From Lamellibrachia columna (taxonomy: Eukaryota > Annelida > Polychaeta > Sabellida > Siboglinidae), in assembly GCA_963662155.1 (NCBI GenBank), contig OY759263.1:27344048-27408047 (forward strand): 64,000 bases of DNA, written 5' to 3'. The notes under the pieces were generated by a model. It had not been told where the DNA came from. It did no database searches and saw nothing but the letters and a program-made list of their open reading frames with translations. A program made the translations under genes and the position numbers. Positions 60,416 through 64,000 of this stretch are shown here, piece after piece (within the stretch, counting starts at the first letter, position 1; the number at the start of each line of letters is the position of its first letter).

Positions 60416-61570
60416 ACAGCTCACTTGTATTGATAGGTTACTGCGACGTTAGGCACATCCGCACAATCGCAATCACCGTGAATGTGCCAAACAAATACTA
60501 TCCGTTTTTTTTATTTTTGAGAGAGAACTTAAGTGACGACCCCTAAATTGACGAGGCACTTTCATCGGAAAATTACAACGAAAGCAAGAAAGATGTCGTG
60601 CCGACAAAAAAACGAAAGAGTATAGTATAACAATTATGTTACATCGACAGATAGATGAGAAATCGTTTGTGTCATTCTTATTCGACCTCCTGCTTTATAA
60701 TAAAACAATTGTACTGTTAGGCAACATTGAACACAACATACACTTTGCTATTTATTTATAAGTAGCATTAAATTGTGTTGGCCAGCTAGCTGAATGTTTA
60801 GAGTAGTTATATAATTATTGAGTGCACGTACTTAGTACTGCAATGACCCATTATAGGACCATCTGTGGAGTAATGTATGTATATCGCTGAAGAAAAGCGT
60901 AATTGTTTAATCGCGTGTAGAAATCAAGATAACAATGAGAGTGTGTAACACGGAGTAGGAGCTTATTTTTAAAAACGGTTGGAGTTTGCCTCAGTTTAAA
61001 AAAACGGTTGGATATTGACTCCCAAAGCACGTGGGAATTTGTGACCCCTTAAAATGGTAACGAGATGGTGAAGAATAGCTAAGTTCAAACGACAAATAAG
61101 AACAGAGCACAAGGTGTACATAAATTCTTTTGTTAGATTTGCTCCCGTAGGAGCAGTCAAAAATTGCACATAGGACCATATTTCAGGTCCTCAGTGCGGG
61201 GTATTGGGTATAGTTTTCAACTAGCAATAACCACGCCTCGGATAAACCTCATTGGCTATGGTATTGCCACTGCGCAAAGCTACCGAGCGTCGTTGCTGCT
61301 GACCAGTTAGAGCATTAGATTGAGTCAATTTAAAGGTGCAGAGCTTTCCAAATGTACATGCTGTACTACTCTTACTTCTTGGTCCATCATACAATTTATA
61401 TTTTGATAATTTGACACAAATCAAATTATTAGAATCCTACTAAGAATTGTTTTAGTAGTTAGACATATATATTTATAATCCATATCAATCTATTTAGCAG
61501 TATTTCGGGGCCACGACGAGCTAAATTCTAAGTAGCCGGCGAAGCTATCGTATCAATTTCTCATCAACAG
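60416..61570. other. Intergenic DNA, no gene recognised
   Basis: AT-rich and unique-looking, upstream of squalene synthase. Confidence 0.35.
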
Positions 61571-61574
61571 CAAG

Positions 61575-61820
61575 CTGGATTTCAATTGGCTGATGAGCCT
61601 CTGCCGTTTTCTCACAACCAATCACAACACGCCTTTTAACAATGCTGTTAACACCTGGAAGTTATGTATCCCAGTGAACGCAAATGTTTATCTCAGTTAC
61701 GTTCTGTTATTATTATGAATATCTAGGCGTACTTGGATAGATATAGACCAGTAGTACATGACACAAGAGTGATAACTGATTCCAGCTGAGATACGTAGGT
61801 GTCAGACTGCGTTATAAACT
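61575..61820 (+). promoter_or_regulatory. Putative squalene synthase promoter
   Basis: Contains an inverted CCAAT box (CAATTGGCTGATG, about 61583), a direct one (CAACCAATCACAACACG, about 61616) and a TATA-like GTTATAAACT at 61811. They lie 120-350 bp upstream of the ATG. CCAAT boxes (NF-Y) are known in mammalian FDFT1 promoters; no clear sterol regulatory element was seen. Confidence 0.35.
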
Positions 61821-61934
61821 CATTTCATTCAGAGCCGGCGACCGACGCCTCGAAAAACCGGCCAGGCCCAGCCGACGCCAAGGGTTCGTCGTGTCTTGCA
61901 TACCATTTCTTGGACTCGGCAATCTCGCGACAAA

Positions 61935-64000
61935 ATGGGACTTCTTGCATGTCTAGCCCATCCAGAGGAGGTCGTAGCCTTGCTGAAGTTTAAACTGGGC
62001 GGTTGCGAAACGGTCATGCCGAAATGTGATTTCGTAAGTATTCCGGGGGCAGGGTAGTGCCAGTAGTGCCAGTGCCGTATAGAAATTAATACAGATTAAA
62101 ACTTTTTCATGCTCCATGCCCATGCCATGGCCATGATCGTATCTGTACATGTTTACTTATTTAAACGCTCACTGAGGTATTTTATGGACATGGTATAATG
62201 TACTATGAATCATGACATAGTCGACATAAGTGTTGCAAATCACAATGTTCACAATTAAGACACATCATCATCATAACTTCGTCCTGACCTAAGTAATATG
62301 AATTCTGAGTGTTATATGATCTTTGCAAGATCACATGCTTGATTCCCTTGACTGGCAAACCCTACAACAACGTCGCAAGAAAGCTCGGCTGGAGATGCTG
62401 TACAAATTCCACCACGGCCTCATCTCCATCAGCTCCAGCCACCTGCCAAAACCATCAGGCTGCAGACTGAGCTCAAGAAGGAACAACACCTGCAGCTATG
62501 ACATCCCCTCCTGCAGGACACAGTACAGACAAATGTCATTCGTTCCCAGGACCATACCGGACTGGAATGGACTGCCGCAGGAGGTTGTGATGGCTGAGTC
62601 CCTGGACAGCTTCAAGTCCAGGCTAGACTCACTCCTGTGATTACAAGCTGCAAGACGACCACCCCCCCCCTCAATATATGACCCGGACTAGACCATCTTT
62701 GAAACCTCCCCCGTAAAACGACAAAACCATCAACATAATGATGTTGGCCGTTCAATGGAAGAAGAAGAAGAAGAAGGCCATCCTCATTATACACTTGACA
62801 TACCTGAGAACTGGATCCTCCACAATAATACTCAAGTAAAAGAAGAAGACACATACGTACATGCATTTCCCAGGTATAGCCCTTCTGAAGTTCTGTGGAG
62901 ATATTTTTATGGCCTTCATATTTTTATTCGACAGCTTAGCCTAGCTGCCTTGGGCTTAGCCAATGCATATAGTCCAATTATGCTATACAACAGGTATGAT
63001 TTGTGTTATTCATAAATAAGTATATAAAATAACATCTTCTTAATCAGCCCTCGTAATGTTGGTTGGTTATATTAATTTTGCAGTGGGAAGCTCACAACTT
63101 TGTCTACGTTTACATGAATCAAACTGTTCTGATTTACTCAATACATGTGATATATATCATTATATATATATATATATATATATCATTTTATATATATATG
63201 TATCATTATATATATATATGTATCATTATATATATATATGTATAATTTTATATATATATATATAATGTGACTTGTGTGTGTGTATATATATATATATATA
63301 TACATACACACACACGCACGTATCACTAATCATGTTCATTTTCTATCATCTAGGGAATGATGCCACCAACTAGACGACGGTGCTACGACTTTCTGAAGAT
63401 GACAAGTCGCAGCTTTGCCGCAGTAATACAAGCTCTTGAGGGTGACCTGAGGTAATAACATTGTTTGTGAAGTTCTAGTAAATGTGTTGTGTCAACCCAG
63501 ACCAACTTTACAATGCGATGTAGTTTGAATAATCTAGTAACTGTAGTAATAAGACGGCTTCATAAGCTCAACTAAGTTTTTCGCTTAGCAAAAACTTCTA
63601 TTTCACAATTTCAGTTCAGGTAACCTGATTGTAGACTTTGTGTACAATGAAATACAGTTGAATAATCTAGTAACTTTAGTAATAAGACAGCTTTATAACT
63701 GCCATACAGTGTTTTTGCTTTTCTAAAACCTCTATTTTACAATTTCTCTTTAGTTCAGATTACCTGATTGTAGACTTTGTGTACTTGTATACAATGAAAT
63801 GCAGTTGAATAATCTAGTAACTCGTTTAACGAAAACCTTTTTTTCACAATTTCTATTCAGTTTAGATAACCTGATTGAAGACTTTGTGTACTCATTAACA
63901 TACAAATAATAATTGTACTACGCATTACGTTCTGTGTGTTTCCAGAGATGCTGTGTGCATCTTCTATCTGGTGCTGCGAGCTCTCGACACCGTGGAGGAT
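61935..64000 (+). CDS. FDFT1: Squalene synthase (farnesyl-diphosphate farnesyltransferase), exons 1-3, 5' part only
   Basis: Condenses two farnesyl diphosphates to presqualene diphosphate and then squalene with NADPH, the first step committed to sterols, at the endoplasmic reticulum. Exon 1 61935-62033 (33 codons): MGLLACLAHPEEVVALLKFK, then LGGCETVMPKCDF, matching the family N-terminus (HPEE, then a VMPK motif). Exon 2 63354-63451: GMMPPTRRRCYDFLKMTSRS, then FAAVIQALEGDL. Exon 3 63946-64000+: DAVCIFYLVLRALDTVED. This last block is the conserved family region I, with the first Asp of the DTVED aspartate-rich substrate motif present. Donors GTAAGT and GTAATA and both AG acceptors keep the frame (phase 0 after exon 1, phase 2 after exon 2). 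The gene continues past the window. Intron 1 carries a LINE fragment and TA repeats. Confidence 0.95.
62323..62640 (+). mobile_element. LINE ORF2 C-terminal fragment in squalene synthase intron 1
   Basis: An open frame reads LDWQTLQQRRKKARLEMLYK, FHHGLISI, RRNNTCSYDIPSCRTQYRQM and SFVPRTIPDWNGLPQEVV, ending in FKSRLDSLL: the C-terminus of a LINE reverse transcriptase. It is intact to its stop, so a fairly recent 5'-truncated insertion. Confidence 0.82.
62641..63150. other. Squalene synthase intron 1, remainder
   Basis: An 86-codon ORF (62755-63015) contains a GAA-repeat start and no recognised domain. No acceptor/donor pair makes it an obvious exon, and exons 1 and 2 join in frame without it. 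Confidence 0.45.
63155..63310. repeat. TA-rich microsatellite in intron 1
   Basis: TATATATATG-TATCAT units, then TG and TA tracts to about 63310. Confidence 0.9.
63510..63900. repeat. Tandem repeat of about 120-140 bp in squalene synthase intron 2, 3 units
   Basis: Blocks with TGAATAATCTAGTAACT, then ACCTGATTGTAGACTTTGTG, recur at about 63527, 63658 and 63806 with indels. Confidence 0.85.

Noticed and set aside
62755..63015. Additional squalene synthase exon or separate 86-aa gene
   Set aside because: No recognised domain; exons 1 and 2 join in phase without it; the start lies in a GAA repeat.

Overview
The window reads as nuclear DNA of an invertebrate animal. It has GT/AG introns, a tetraspanin gene and the 5' end of a squalene synthase gene, tRNA-derived SINEs, several LINE remnants, a Ty3/gypsy element, and hAT, PIF/Harbinger and pogo-type DNA transposons, plus very many long microsatellites ((TA)n, (TG)n, (GA)n, (TAG)n, (GCC)n). 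Nothing bacterial or viral was seen. A mollusc or other lophotrochozoan, or amphioxus, would fit; the sequence alone does not decide it.

Layout. 112-1010: truncated copy of a DNA-transposon family ('element B'). 2435-9789: complete 8-exon tetraspanin gene on the minus strand (289 aa), with a TATA box just upstream. 9.8-25.3 kb: no intact gene; simple-repeat blocks, 82-bp, 59/60-bp and 36-bp tandem arrays, a Harbinger derivative, a hAT-like MITE, minus-strand LINE remnants and a decayed THAP-like domain. 25.3-55.7 kb: three intronless paralogues (26075-27511, 42420-43880, 54069-55634, all plus strand) of a type II membrane protein with a PC-esterase/NXPE-like SGNH fold. Each sits in a related duplicated segment with a shared upstream repeat and minisatellite. 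Between them lie a decayed gypsy element (30289-34110, minus), a long plus-strand LINE with a nested minus-strand LINE (35.4-40.65 kb), a hAT insertion in the leader of the second paralogue, and a pogo/Tigger-like transposase relic with a terminal PHD-like finger (48.3-49.7 kb). 57.3-60.4 kb: second copy of element B, split by a 2.3-kb hAT-like insertion that itself carries a SINE. 61935 to the end: exons 1-3 of squalene synthase (FDFT1 family), plus strand, running off the window.

The host genes do not form a pathway. Squalene synthase makes squalene for sterols, the tetraspanin organises membrane protein complexes, and the PC-esterase-like proteins are probably Golgi or secretory-pathway enzymes or pseudoenzymes acting on glycans. 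The most informative part is the PC-esterase cluster: a recent segmental duplication in which each copy carries a different structural change (loss of the TATA-like region, a hAT in the leader, a (TA)n run inside the membrane-anchor codons). Minisatellites flank the genes and one of them includes the stop codon.
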